NCBI GenBank assembly: GCA_029255685.2
Contig: CM055313.2
Span: 22,421,079-22,485,078 of the forward strand
Length of the DNA: 64,000 nucleotides
Direction: 5' to 3'
From: Silene conica
Taxonomy: Eukaryota > Streptophyta > Magnoliopsida > Caryophyllales > Caryophyllaceae
Made by a program: the position numbers and the translations under genes. Of this stretch, positions 45,384 through 64,000 are shown piece after piece (within the stretch, counting starts at the first letter, position 1; every line of letters starts with the position of its first letter). A model generated the notes under the pieces. That model had not been told where the DNA came from. It worked only from the letters and a program-made list of their open reading frames with translations, and made no database searches.

Positions 45384-46294
45384 ACTAAGAACACAAATTA
45401 TTATGTCAAACCGTCATTATTTGTCTTAAGTGTAAGACTGATCAAATACATATCAAATTATTTCACTTGTCGCCTAAAAATGACAAATTTTTATTTTTAT
45501 TACCACGGATAATACCCATTTTAAGCAAGACTTGCTCTATTGAATAAGAGGTCATATGAGTGTATTTGACATAATCGTTTTAGAGAAGTAGGGATGACAT
45601 AAAATATGGGAATTGTATGATGTACAATAGTTTCGTAGGCCATTTCATTAGAGTGTTCAATTATATTATGAAGCTAATAATTGAACGTTGGATAATGTTA
45701 CGATTTTATAGTTGTCATTATTTTTTCTTTGAAGAAAAAAGAACAATTTATTAATAGAAGGTCATACGACATTTACCAAGCACTTTTGTATTAAAGAAAG
45801 AGAAGACAAAATCCTCAATACAAATGACCTAATTTTCCAATAATTATTATTCCTCTAACCAAGTAACAATGTTTGAGAAAGTCGGAAGTTTACTGATGAA
45901 AAGACAAGAGATTAGTGATAACATTAACATTTGTTTTTAATTAAACCTAAAACGGGCAGAATTCATTACCCTTATCACCATAATGAACTAATGCTTATAT
46001 ATGACTGCAAAAAATTAATCCCCAACAGTAACCAGACTCACCGCCATATGAGCTTCATTGTGAATATGTCATGCTACCTTCATTAATTTGTGGATTAAAA
46101 TTCATTACTCAAGTTTTTAGAGTATTAGATCAGATTTGCCTTTAGGTATAAAGAGTAATTCATTATTCAAATTTTTAGAATAATTAGATTAGATTTGCTT
46201 TTAGGTAAAGGGTAAGACATGAAAAATTAATGAAGTATGTGAAAGAGTAAAATCCGTATGTGAAAAAGTAATTATGTTGTATAATCTACTAATG
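45384..46294. other. AT-rich intergenic DNA, no gene seen
   Basis: It contains a decayed 'cggataataccc...aagcaagacttg' stretch near 45522, related to the tatccgtcacaag MITE family, and near-duplicate stretches around 46085-46130 and 46150-46200 ('attagatcagatttgcc' / 'attagattagatttgct'). Confidence 0.4.
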
Positions 46295-46297
46295 TAA

Positions 46298-46566
46298 GGA
46301 GTCGTTTGGTTCGGGATGAGAAGATAAAATTCCCGGGAAGGTTAAATATTGTCATTTTCTACTAATTGTTGTTTGGTTGAATGTAGTAACTTTAATTCAT
46401 GCGGGAATTTCCACTTACCTAGAGGGGGCTAGGTAAGTGACTTCCTACATTTATGTAGGAATTAGAGTTTCCTAAGAAGTTCTAATTCCCCTGAAACAAG
46501 ACTTCATTTTCGCACTTCCCAAGATTTTTCAATTCCCGTGATTTTGGAAGGCAACCAAACAACCCC
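46298..46566. mobile_element. PIF/Harbinger-type MITE
   Basis: Ends GGAGTCGTTTGGTTCGGG and ggcaaccaaacaacccc, flanked by TAA (46295-46297, 46567-46569). Same subfamily as 9500-9810. Confidence 0.75.
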
Positions 46567-47341
46567 TAAGTTTTTTAAAGTAACACTTCAACAAATATTT
46601 CATATAAGTTGACTAATCAGTCTCCGGTTTTAAAGTAAGAGTTGTTTGGTTGCCACTGAAATAACATCGTAAAATCCCATGATTTAAAAAAAAATGGATT
46701 GTTTGGTTGACATAAATTTTGAGAAATATAAGAATTGGAACTCCCCGTGAATTTCCATTCTCGTGAAATTTAATTTCAATATGGACAAGCAAGCACTTTT
46801 CTTAAATTCATCCCAAATTGAATGTATGTTCCATGAATAGTTAATTCCTAGGAAAATTAACTTTCTTAATCAACCAAACGACTTATAATAATTTGTGATT
46901 TTTGTATTTTTCAATAAGTCTTGTTTAAAACGGGTATTATTCGTCTTAATTTTAAGACGGGTTAACAAAAATATTGTCATTTTCTAGGTGTAAAATTGGG
47001 TGATTTGGTATGTATTTGACCGTTTTACACTTAAACGGATAATGACAGTCTAAAGTGAGAATTTGTGATTTTTGGATAAGCCCGAGAAGCTGGAGTATGA
47101 GTGTATGACACCTATATGTGGAATTATGGAGTAGTTCGTATATCTTACGTAGAAGCAAGTGCCAACTGCCAAGCAAAACTACATTGAATTTAACCATTCA
47201 ACGGATTAAATTAGCCATAAATAAATTACTTAATAAATAGACGCAGAAAACCAGGGAGATAGAGGCACAGGATAAATCTGTAAACTTTAATAATCAAAAA
47301 TCATCGAAAAAAATATTTGATCAAAGTTGAATCATAGAAAA
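46567..47341 (+). promoter_or_regulatory. Upstream region of the citrate synthase gene
   Basis: Mostly repeats: a PIF/Harbinger-like fragment (about 46640-46890) and a 'acgggtattattcgtctta' ... 'cggataatgacag' MITE-like piece (46915-47070). The last ~150 bp before the ATG is AT-rich with 'taataaatag' at 47231-47240 as a possible TATA-like word. No confident core promoter. Confidence 0.4.
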
Positions 47342-55048
<7,707 letters not shown>

Positions 55049-55429
55049 GTGCAGAATTCGTCCTTCTGTTTATCTACCCTGCGAAGTGAGGTGAAAATAC
55101 CGCTTACAATAAAGCTTGAAATCAGTGTTCGTTTATGTCTTAATAGACGTATGTCTTAATAAACGTATGACGGTGGAAATTGGGAATGATGGAGACGGTG
55201 AACGAGTTGTAGAAAATATTTGTTCTGTATACCGGAGAATTTACGCTCAAGAAAGGTCTCAAGGGCCTCCTAGGGTAGTCAACAGTTTATCGAGCATGGA
55301 AGATTACTCCCTATTTTTTACTTGTTGCATTACATGCCTTTTTATGAACCAAATGAGATTACATTTTAAAAACAATTGCTCATAAGAAAAAGCATTACCC
55401 TATATTGCTTGTGTCACCGTCTTCCTTCA

Positions 55430-55790
55430 CGTATGCATGTGACGTATCCACTCATATGAACATCGAAACCAAATTTATGAAGCTGGGGACTTGAAAGGAT
55501 GCAACCAATCAAACCACTGTTCCGCATGGTTTAGGGTTGAATCGACCAATCGTTGGTACTAAACGGATTTTGTGCACAAACTCGGTTGTCTGAGCTCTTT
55601 ATTTATGTGCCCAGAGGGGTTTTTTGTGCTAACGACAGTTTTGTTCCATAATCGGAGTGACAAGAGATGTTTAGTTATGGGGAATGGTTTAGGAATGATA
55701 TGTACTAAAAGAAGTGTAGAGAGGCAAGTGAGGCTGACAAAATACGCGAGCTAGCTAATTCAAATACGATACCACTCTAGAGAATATAAG
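55430..55790 (+). pseudogene. Decayed duplicate of citrate synthase intron 12 end and exon 13
   Basis: 55430-55640 parallels 54565-54810 of intron 12 ('gaaaggatgca', 'gcatggtt', 'ggttgaatcg', 'actaaacggattttg', 'gctctttat'). 55676-55775 parallels exon 13: 'ggggaatggttta' is followed by 'tgtactaaaagaa' (exon: tgtgccactaaaagaa), 'gctgacaaaatacgcgagct' (exon: gcagacaaactaggcgagtt) and 'ttcaaatacgat' (exon: ttcaaatgcgac). The copy has an in-frame stop (atgtac-taa), small indels and no intact acceptor site, so it is not usable as an exon. It arose by tandem duplication of the gene's 3' end. Confidence 0.8.
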
Positions 55791-56859
55791 GTCCACATTT
55801 CATCCTTTCATTTATCGAAGTTTTTGCTAAAATGAGATTTAAAACCAAATTAATTAACAAAATACGACTTATTTAAAAATATTTACCAATTATGGATCAA
55901 TGTCATCACCTTTTAACTTTCAACCATTTGGATCAATCTTGCTCAATTGGCGATGGACGTGTTTAGCTTTCCTAGGATTTTTTTACAGCTGCCAAAACAA
56001 AAAACAAATAAAAAAACAAAAAACAAAAAACATTTGTATCACTCTCAAGACTTTTGACTTGTTTTTTGTCCGACATAAGTGTCATAAAGCGTCATATGTT
56101 TCTTCCATAGCAGCTAGTCTCATTGATTGAAAACGGGTACTATCCGTCACAAGCTGAAGACGGATAGTATCTCTCTCACAATATCACAAGTGGGAAGGCA
56201 AATGGGTCCGTCATCAATAAAAATTTGTGTTTCTTCAGACTCCCTTTGTTGGTGGCAACCAAAAGACTTTACATGAGATTTCAGACAATTGAATGGACGA
56301 ATCTCCAACATCAGTCATTACATCTCGACCCAAAAAGTGAAAAACGGTCATTTTTCACCTAAAACGAGCAACATCAGTTTTAATTTTGACTAAAAACAGT
56401 CGTACTCAAGTCATGAATGTCGCAGTCAAAGATTTCACTAGCTACGCTAATTGACATTTGAATGCTCCTTCTGTAATGCTTATTGCACACCCAGATGAAA
56501 AACAATGGTGATGATTTACACTTTCTTTAAATAGAAATCAGACAGCTTGGCTAATAACAAGATTCAAGAAAACATCTATTGTGGATACACTGCATCAAAA
56601 TTCAAAATTATTGATTTTTCACTTAGCTGTCTAAATTTCAATCAAATTAAACAATATGAAAGGGTAAGAAAAATGCAAACCACCACCCAGAAAAATGGCC
56701 ATTAAATTTTACATGGCAGTCTTTCCTTATGTATCAGTTTTCAGGTCATGGTGCGCAAAAGCAGTCTTGAGCCGAAAAATGAAGGTGCACATGACACAGC
56801 CCGACATCTTTTCCCAGCATTGCGCAAAATATAATCTTACACAATAATGGCCAGAATTG
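55791..56859. other. Intergenic region between citrate synthase and PP5
   Basis: It holds a piece of the tatccgtcacaag MITE family (about 56133-56235, 'tatccgtcacaagctgaaga'). The PP5 3' UTR occupies roughly the last 250 bp. No gene is seen. Confidence 0.5.
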
Positions 56860-59800
56860 TCAAGAGAACATCTTCAGGAAGTTGTTGGCATAGGCCATTG
56901 GCATCACATTAGGGTGCGGCTGCAACAACGTTAACAAAGAATTTACAAACTAATCAAACCAAAAACTCATGCCAATACGAATGCTCTGTGACAAGTTCAA
57001 AAAAAACATAAAAATCTGGAAGAGATCATCTCATCGACGACCAAACCAATCCATTAACCCTATAGCTAAATGAATAATACAGTATGTGTTTGTCCCACTA
57101 ACACCATCTCATACAAGTATACAACAGTCACCCAACAAAAACAATAATTTCTTTGCATTTAAAGGGCCACAACACATTTTGCATTTAAAGGTAGTACTAG
57201 CCAGATTTACAGCACATCATGACTGAGAGTTGATATTTGATACCATGATTAGAATAGATTGGCTAGAACATGGGAAATCTAGGGGAATGAAAGAGAACGA
57301 TTGATAGCAAAAGAAACTAACCACTGCAGAGAATGAGGTAATATTAGGCTTCATTTCGGGGGATTCAAATCTGATGAACGCACCCTTGTTACCCATCTGC
57401 GAAGTAAGGAACAAACATTGAAATTCAATAGATGGTACAACTCACAATAAAACAAGACTTAACCCCTAAGTCAAAGCAAATTTCACTTTGTCATCCACAC
57501 ACGCCAAATATACCAACCGATCAACATGGATGGGTGAATTTCCGAAATAAAAAAATGAAAGTGGGGTGATTGGTGAACGATGATGGATGAATGGTGGGTT
57601 GCATGGAAGGTCTATCCAGCAACCATACATACTAAACTACTCCACTTTATATACCATCCAAGCAAATATTTAATGAAAATAATCACCAATGACTTCGTCT
57701 ACAACTAGTTAACTTCTATTTTTAGGGGAAATAAAATTCGTTATATTTGTACTTAGAATCACATATAAGAAACCACCCCTTTATCTCCCATTCAAATAAT
57801 ATGAGAAGGTTGTATGTGTGATACCAACCATTAATATATATATGTGAGTGAGGAATACATTATGTTGTAAGTTGGTTTCACGACTGTCTTATACACGTCT
57901 CACTAACTTGTTAAAGTTACCTAGTGAACAGTTACAGATTGATCAACGGAGAAAATAGAGGATCAGAGAACTAGATCAAAACGACTGATAGTCAAATTCA
58001 TAATTTCTCATTGAAGAATCGTAAATTAAGAAAAGTGCCCCACTTTAGTACCAAGTTTAAAGTTCAGTGATCTGACTATAACTTCATAAGAAAATATTAT
58101 AGGTGCTTTATAATGCTAAAGGAGCAAATATCCAAAAAAGGAACAATTAATTTACATAGAACTGAAAAGAGTTACCTGATCACAATAATTGGGAGCAGAA
58201 AATACGGTAATAAGTTTACCATCGTGATCAATCTCATAACCTTCATCTTTCACTTCATGAGATCGCACAACTAGATCTACAAAAGCAAAAGAATATATGA
58301 AAATGTATACCCTAACAACATTGTGTACTACTTAGCATAAAATTAGGAAATTTGCTAATTTCCATAGAGATATAATTGACCAATACGAATGGATATATAG
58401 CTAATTTTTAGTTGAAGAAAGAGTACCTAAATTGTTGTCCTGAAGAAACTTCTTGGTGACATCGGGACCAAATGAAAGACCAACACCCCGCTTACTGGGA
58501 CCTCTTCCTGGGAATGGTTGTGGATCACTCCACAATGTCTCACACATCAAACCTGTCAATCACAAAGTAAAAGTAAAGGTTTTTTATGAATCTTAAACAT
58601 TCATCTATATCCTCTCGAGTGACTGCTATAAGGGGTGCCAAAAAATAGCCAATAAACCCTAAAATACTGAAGAACGTTTCCTGATTTCCTCTACTATACC
58701 AAATTACAACTACCACTTAAGCCCTCCCCTTCATATCATTGCTCCCTATCCTACTCCAACGGCTCAAGTAGATTTCCAATCCTACAAACCTTGCAAGCAA
58801 AAAGATAATTATTTTTCATCTGGAAAAAAAGGAAAGATTCAAAGATTAAAACACCCCGTCCCCCTCCCTGTCTTAACCTTTTTCCTTCTTCTAAGCGTAT
58901 ATGAGGGGAAGAGTCTCTACCACCTTTTTCCTTCTTCTAAGCGTATATGAGGGGAAGAGTCTCTACCACCTTTTCTGAAGGTCCTAAGACTGCCCACTCA
59001 AATTTGCAAATTGGAAAATCCTTTGCCCACCCATTTCAGAAATACACAAAGACCACCACCCAACAACCTAAAAAACAACCCATTCAAAGCAAACAGGGCC
59101 TATGTTAGACTGTGCTCAAACATTAATCAGAAAGAAAATGTGAAATGAAGTCTATGATGTCAAAATAAGTTGTATATATTTCAGTCAAATATAATCTCAG
59201 GAGGAATAGCCAACTGTGATTTCATCAATTTCGATGTTTTGGACTGTATTATTTACTCGTGTAAATTACTTCGTGTGAGCAAAGGGAAGTTGAATAACTT
59301 TTAAACTTCGTCTCTTCTTGGGAGGTAAAAACCGCCTAACTAACTGTGTAAGAATTAACAAAAATGACATTTAGTAGGTAACATTAACACTAAGGGGGAT
59401 AAGTCCTAGAACAACCAATTACCTTCTTCCGGAGGTTCACAAAATCGATCAATTGCTTTAATGTCGGAAAGCTTTACTCCATCGACACTGAAGAGACCGC
59501 CATGAACTACAAACACCTTGTTATTAATCACATGAGCCAAAGGTAAGCAACAGAACACTTCAGCAAATAGCTCGACAAATGTTTCGTTCAACTTGGACTT
59601 GACTTCCCCCTCGAACCCATATATCTTGTTCATGCTCTTGCTCTCGTGATTCCCCCTTGTCAGATACATTGCTGCCATACACAATTAGCAACATTAGTGT
59701 CTGAATATAATACATACTGAAGTACACAAGTACATCAGAAGTTTAAAAACCCACAACATCAATAAATTCATCAGACTACATCTCAATACTTGTGCTAGAG

Positions 59801-62578
59801 CCACAATCAGCTCAGAGCCTCGGAGCACAACACTAATAACTTCAAAAGGGGGCCAAAAGGCAAATATGTACAATGCCAATTCAAAACATTATATTAAAAC
59901 AAACAAAACAGAGGCCAAAGATGAAAAAAGAGAGAAAATTGATTTACCAGATGGACACATGCACTTGAATGCAAAAAGTGTAAGGATAACCTCCAGTGAA
60001 AAGGAGCCTCTATCAACAAAGTCACCATTAAATAGATATGGATTGTCTTCTGAAGGAAGCCCATTAAGCTCAAATATATTTAGAAGGTCATAAAACTGCC
60101 AAAAAAAACCAAATAAATGATAAAGACTCATTGCAATGAACATTTATCTCGAACAGCTACACATGCAATGGAGGTAGAAACATACAGATCAACAGATGAA
60201 TAATTCTTTTTGATGACTGGAAACTTAAGTTACCTGTCCATGTACGTCGCCACATACGGTAAAATGCTTGCCATCGGGAACAGATATGTCTACAAGAGAA
60301 GGCAAGGCACGCAGCAACTCTCTTGTTTGCAAAACTATCTGGAATGCATATCTAAGCACAAGAAACAACTCAATAGGAAGGACTTAAAACTCAATTATCT
60401 AAAAAAAATTGTACAACCACAAGGTTCAATTCTCACAAGCATACCTCTTATGCAAACACTTCTCTTTTTTGAAGTCCTCAATCATTTTCTTTACAAAATC
60501 TAATGTTACTGCATCTCCTTCTATCCTCGCCCCAGAATATTGTGGCTCAACCTCTGTACAGCATATAATATAATCCCTCAGAGGACAGCACAAGCTAAAG
60601 AGTTCTATCATGTACGTTCAATGAGTGAAACTGCCAGGAAAAATATAAAATAAAAGACCTTTGAACACTAGAGATGCCAACAACTATTTGACCAGCTGAG
60701 GGGCCCATTAAACACACCACACATACACAAAGAAGTAAAACAACCACATTTATACAGAAGCTCACTCCAAGGAAGACAGCCACGGGAATGTTAAGATTTA
60801 AGACTTAATTTCATCTCATGCATCCTCCCAATACTAAACACTACCTAGAAAAAATGATATGGAGTTCAACAGTCGAAGGCGGCTCACGAGTTTGGGAAAA
60901 AACACCCCAAAGACGCTTTCATCTCCTAAAGCACAAAGCAGAATCTCACAGTGAATGCTTGTTTGAAAAACACACGCACAAACCAAAAGATATCATCATT
61001 ATAGAATAGTATAAAAAATCTATCCTTAACACAAGAATACTATTGAACAAGCTGGCTAAACGTTCATACACAAAATGTTCGAACAATTATTAGATATCTT
61101 CTCACACCAAACAGATGCAAAATTAAAGATTTACTGAAGAACACAGAATAGTAACAGGACAAATTTACAAGCCAGATGAAGAAATAAAGCATCGGACAAC
61201 CATTAAGAATATAGATACAACCCAAGTTCAAAAGATAGCATAGAGAAGATAAGAACATAGAAATTATCAACAGACCTCGTGAATCGTGATTTGGCAATAA
61301 AAATGACTCCTAAATATTTTCCTAGTGCGAACAAGCACAAGCGATCAAGAGAGATCAACGGTCTAAGAGAACATCATCTTCCAGAAATCAACGCACAGAT
61401 ACCATCCAAATCATAACCCCCAAAAACTAGATAATATGACAAAGATTGATTCCAAGAAAAGGGCCTTCATTCCCTTAAACTTCGCTTTTTTCCCCAGAAA
61501 AATTAGAATCATCCTAGTATAATTGGAATATAATGGAAAACCTGAGAACTTTACCACAAAGATAAGAAACACCAACAAATGACTGTTTCACTAGCTGTGC
61601 AAAAATTATGTTCCACCAACCATGCACCAAAAGACAGCACCAGTAAAACTCTACGACAGCTCCCTTTCTTAGCACTTATTCAAACCTAAAAATTTACTAC
61701 TAACAAAGTTGAAGACAGGACCAGAGCCGATTATTTGCTAACTTAAAATTCATAAGATATTGACCATAGCAGCCTGTAGCCAGACTGCCCTTGGCTCTGA
61801 TATTCTTGTGCCATTAAAAATATGTACTATTAACACCTACCACTGAAACTCGTAAAGCACCAGATAACCTAAAGAAGACTCGACGACACATAACAATTGC
61901 CTCTAAGGTTATAAGACTAGATAGTTGTGCCAATTTTTCACATTAGGCACTAGCTACAAGATCATTGTGGCTCACGCTACTTCTGAAAGGCTATCTGGAT
62001 GTGAAACCATAACATGAAGCTGGAGACCCTTGAGAATCCAACTATAAGTTCAATAGAAGTTTTAGAACAATAGGGGGCCACATTAGATATAACAAACACA
62101 AAGGCTTGATGAAGCAGAGTTTCATGTATTCTATATGCTAGTACCACTAATAGAATAATTTTTTAGGAAATTCATTCATAGAATGTTTGTTGCTGAATGC
62201 AAGAATCAATTTTTTTCTCAGAATGTAGACAAAGTAAAATACTAATCTGAGCTCAAACCACCATTAAAGCATGACCTTAAAGTAGAACCGTAAAAGCTCA
62301 TCTGCTCACCAGCCTACTATGAATCAGGATCCCCAGTGTCCAAAAGGTTTGCAGTTGAATTATAATTAAAATTAAGAATAAATCAATTGCTTAGATTAAA
62401 TGTCTAGAAAAGAAATTCATACGTGCCAAAGGAAAAACAAGGACCATCACAGATGCTGCCAAAACAATAATTGCTACCACTGCTTCCATTGACATAAAAT
62501 TTGCAGCCATCAGAGCAGCTGCCAAGACAACTGCTGCAGCCCCACCCATCAAAATTCGATTGGACACCATACTTCCCA
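56860..62578 (-). CDS. PP5 (PAPP5): Serine/threonine protein phosphatase 5, C-terminal part (gene runs past right edge)
   Basis: Exons on the minus strand: 62578-62423 (optional), 60553-60445, 60351-60234, 60095-59948, 59671-59423, 58552-58427, 58276-58176, 57396-57322, 56919-56860. All are GT-AG and phases agree. The catalytic domain is complete with PPP metal and catalytic motifs [36 protein letters not shown] and [28 protein letters not shown] is the PP5-specific linker and [12 protein letters not shown] the PP5 C-terminus. The N-terminal TPR domain, which binds HSP90 and autoinhibits the enzyme, must lie beyond 64000. In Arabidopsis the protein acts on phytochromes and in plastid-to-nucleus signalling (known). 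No damage is seen in the visible part. Confidence 0.95.
58877..58968. repeat. Perfect 46-bp tandem duplication in a PP5 intron
   Basis: The unit beginning 'cctttttccttcttctaag' and ending 'gagtctctacca' occurs twice in direct succession, with no differences seen. Confidence 0.9.
62423..62578 (-). other. Frame-neutral PP5 exon coding two membrane segments
   Basis: 156 nt (52 codons) with AG acceptor at 62580-62579 and GT donor at 62422-62421. It enters and leaves in the same phase, so including or skipping it keeps the frame. It codes two hydrophobic runs ([18 protein letters not shown] and [19 protein letters not shown]). In tomato and Arabidopsis PP5, alternative use of such an exon makes a longer integral-membrane isoform in ER/nuclear envelope and a shorter soluble one (known); the same is inferred here. 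Confidence 0.85.
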
Positions 62579-64000
62579 CTGTCAGAATGATATGACCATA
62601 TTTTGAGATTTACTCCAATAAGGCAATACAATCATTTTCATTGATTACAGTATTTTATACTCGACCTCAGTCAAGCTAGGTGCTAACCAAAGTTTATAAG
62701 GATCATGCATATACGGAAATCATGGTATTATATATCAGTTGCGACACGGCCGAGATTTCAAGTTTTTGATGGTTACACAACCGCATTAAGGTGGTATTGG
62801 CTGCATTTAAACGCTATCCATGATTCCATGATCAAGTCTCAAACCAAGATTTAACAATGCCTATAGCTTTTTAATGATGTGTTATCTGGTGAAAATTTAA
62901 ACCAATATGAGAGAGCACCACGGCAGGAAATGAACACACACATTCACATTGATGAAAATAGACTTAAATTGATAGGCCAGCCACAGAAGACATTCAGAGT
63001 TTCAGACACTTTGATGCGTAAACCTTACCAACTCGCTAAACAGGGCAATCTAACCACACTTATTCTTCATATTTTACTAGAACCAGCATGTCAAGAGTCG
63101 ACCAGTGAAGGCGTTCGACTTGTAATTGAAACTGAACATGCAAACCTTAAAGTGACACAAAGTCTCAAATAGATATGTAATAATGTAAATGAGATGAAAT
63201 AATTAGGTGTATTCGAGAACTAAGGTTTTATTTTTAGTTGGGTCATCCAACTTTATGGATTACAAAGCATCTGCTAGTCTGCTACCCATTGCATTAAATT
63301 GTGGTTAAATTGAAATGGTGGTAATGGAGCTACACGTCCAATGATCTGTGACATAGTTAATTGTCAGGAGTTTTAGGCGTAGGTATATGAGTGCTATTCA
63401 TTTCTTCGGTTACATATCAATTGATCTTAGACTGCCAAAGAATTGGTCAAAATATCTACTATTTTTTGAACTTTCTTTTACAAATGCAGTAAGCTTAAAA
63501 GACCTGTGTGAAGCCCACATCTAACACCAGCTACTAACTCAAACTGATACCACAATATATTAGCAAGTCACTCATGGAATTTTGCAAACATACAACGCAA
63601 ACACAGAACCATCAAGGCTCCTTTGTTGTGTTATCGAATCTTAACCACCAAGAGAGCCTTCAAGTAATAAATAGAGCGAAATAGTAGATATACAAGGAAT
63701 TTAGCAATATGGGGGTAGAAAACACCTCAAATACCAAGCAAAGAAAATAATGAGCATGAAGAAAATTTCCTTTTAGGAAAAAAAAAAAGTAAAAACACAG
63801 AGAAACAGATTGGATTGAAAATATAGGCAATTTCTAAAATTTCATGAGACAACGAAATGCAAGTAGGAATATGCTTACCACTTGAAGGTTTTAAGTGTCA
63901 ATTAAATGCATTATTAACCATCGCATAAGACATTTTCTCAGCGCAAAAAAAGATGAAGAAGCAACACTACACAGGTAGTTACTGAAAACAAACATCCAGA
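62579..64000 (-). other. PP5 intron sequence, no exon recognised
   Basis: No TPR-like or linker-like coding segment could be matched, so the intron before the membrane exon is at least 1.4 kb. A 97-codon plus-strand frame at 62879-63172 has no recognised domain. Confidence 0.55.

Noticed and set aside
62879..63172. 97-codon plus-strand frame opposite the PP5 gene
   Set aside because: No domain was recognised. It lies in an intron of the minus-strand gene and its surroundings show no gene structure.

Overview
This is a stretch of plant nuclear DNA from a eudicot. It holds four spliced genes with GT-AG introns, all clearly plant proteins, inside AT-rich DNA crowded with LTR retrotransposons, MITEs and a Helitron. 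The species cannot be fixed from the sequence alone. Gene models were built by joining exons by eye so that splice sites, phases and family motifs agree.

Layout. 1-8248 is a transposon graveyard: two oppositely oriented pieces of one LTR family (1-1231 minus, 1829-4969 plus), a nested second LTR (2642-4195), a TIR element (4341-4836) and a non-autonomous Helitron (5679-8248) that stops 190 bp before a small DUF1068 membrane-protein gene (8439-9022, plus). Tail to tail with it is a ten-exon GPI-anchored aspartic protease gene (15525-10234, minus) with small DNA transposons in its introns. 15900-28075 is almost entirely repeats: three copies of a Mutator-like element with 10-bp target duplications (one of them in a protease intron), Stowaway and PIF/Harbinger-type MITEs, a complete solo LTR with perfect target duplication (20997-23620), and a fold-back element carrying a tRNA-Leu(UAA)-like sequence (24227-25423).

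28076-44969 is a clean nest of two young, minus-strand LTR retrotransposons. The outer one is a chromodomain Ty3/Gypsy element whose single long reading frame lacks protease and most of reverse transcriptase. The inner one is a Ty1/Copia-like element with only gag, inserted in the outer element's 3' LTR with a perfect 5-bp target duplication. Both depend on enzymes supplied by other elements.

The right third is genic: a 13-exon peroxisomal citrate synthase gene with a PTS2 signal (47342-55048, plus), followed by a decayed duplicate of its own last intron and exon (about 55430-55790), then the 3' two thirds of a serine/threonine protein phosphatase 5 gene (62578-56860, minus). The phosphatase gene includes a frame-neutral 156-nt exon coding two membrane segments. 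Its TPR exons lie beyond the right edge.

The four host genes do not form a pathway. The citrate synthase would act in peroxisomal/glyoxysomal lipid respiration, PP5 in signalling, the protease at the cell surface, and the DUF1068 protein in the endomembrane system.
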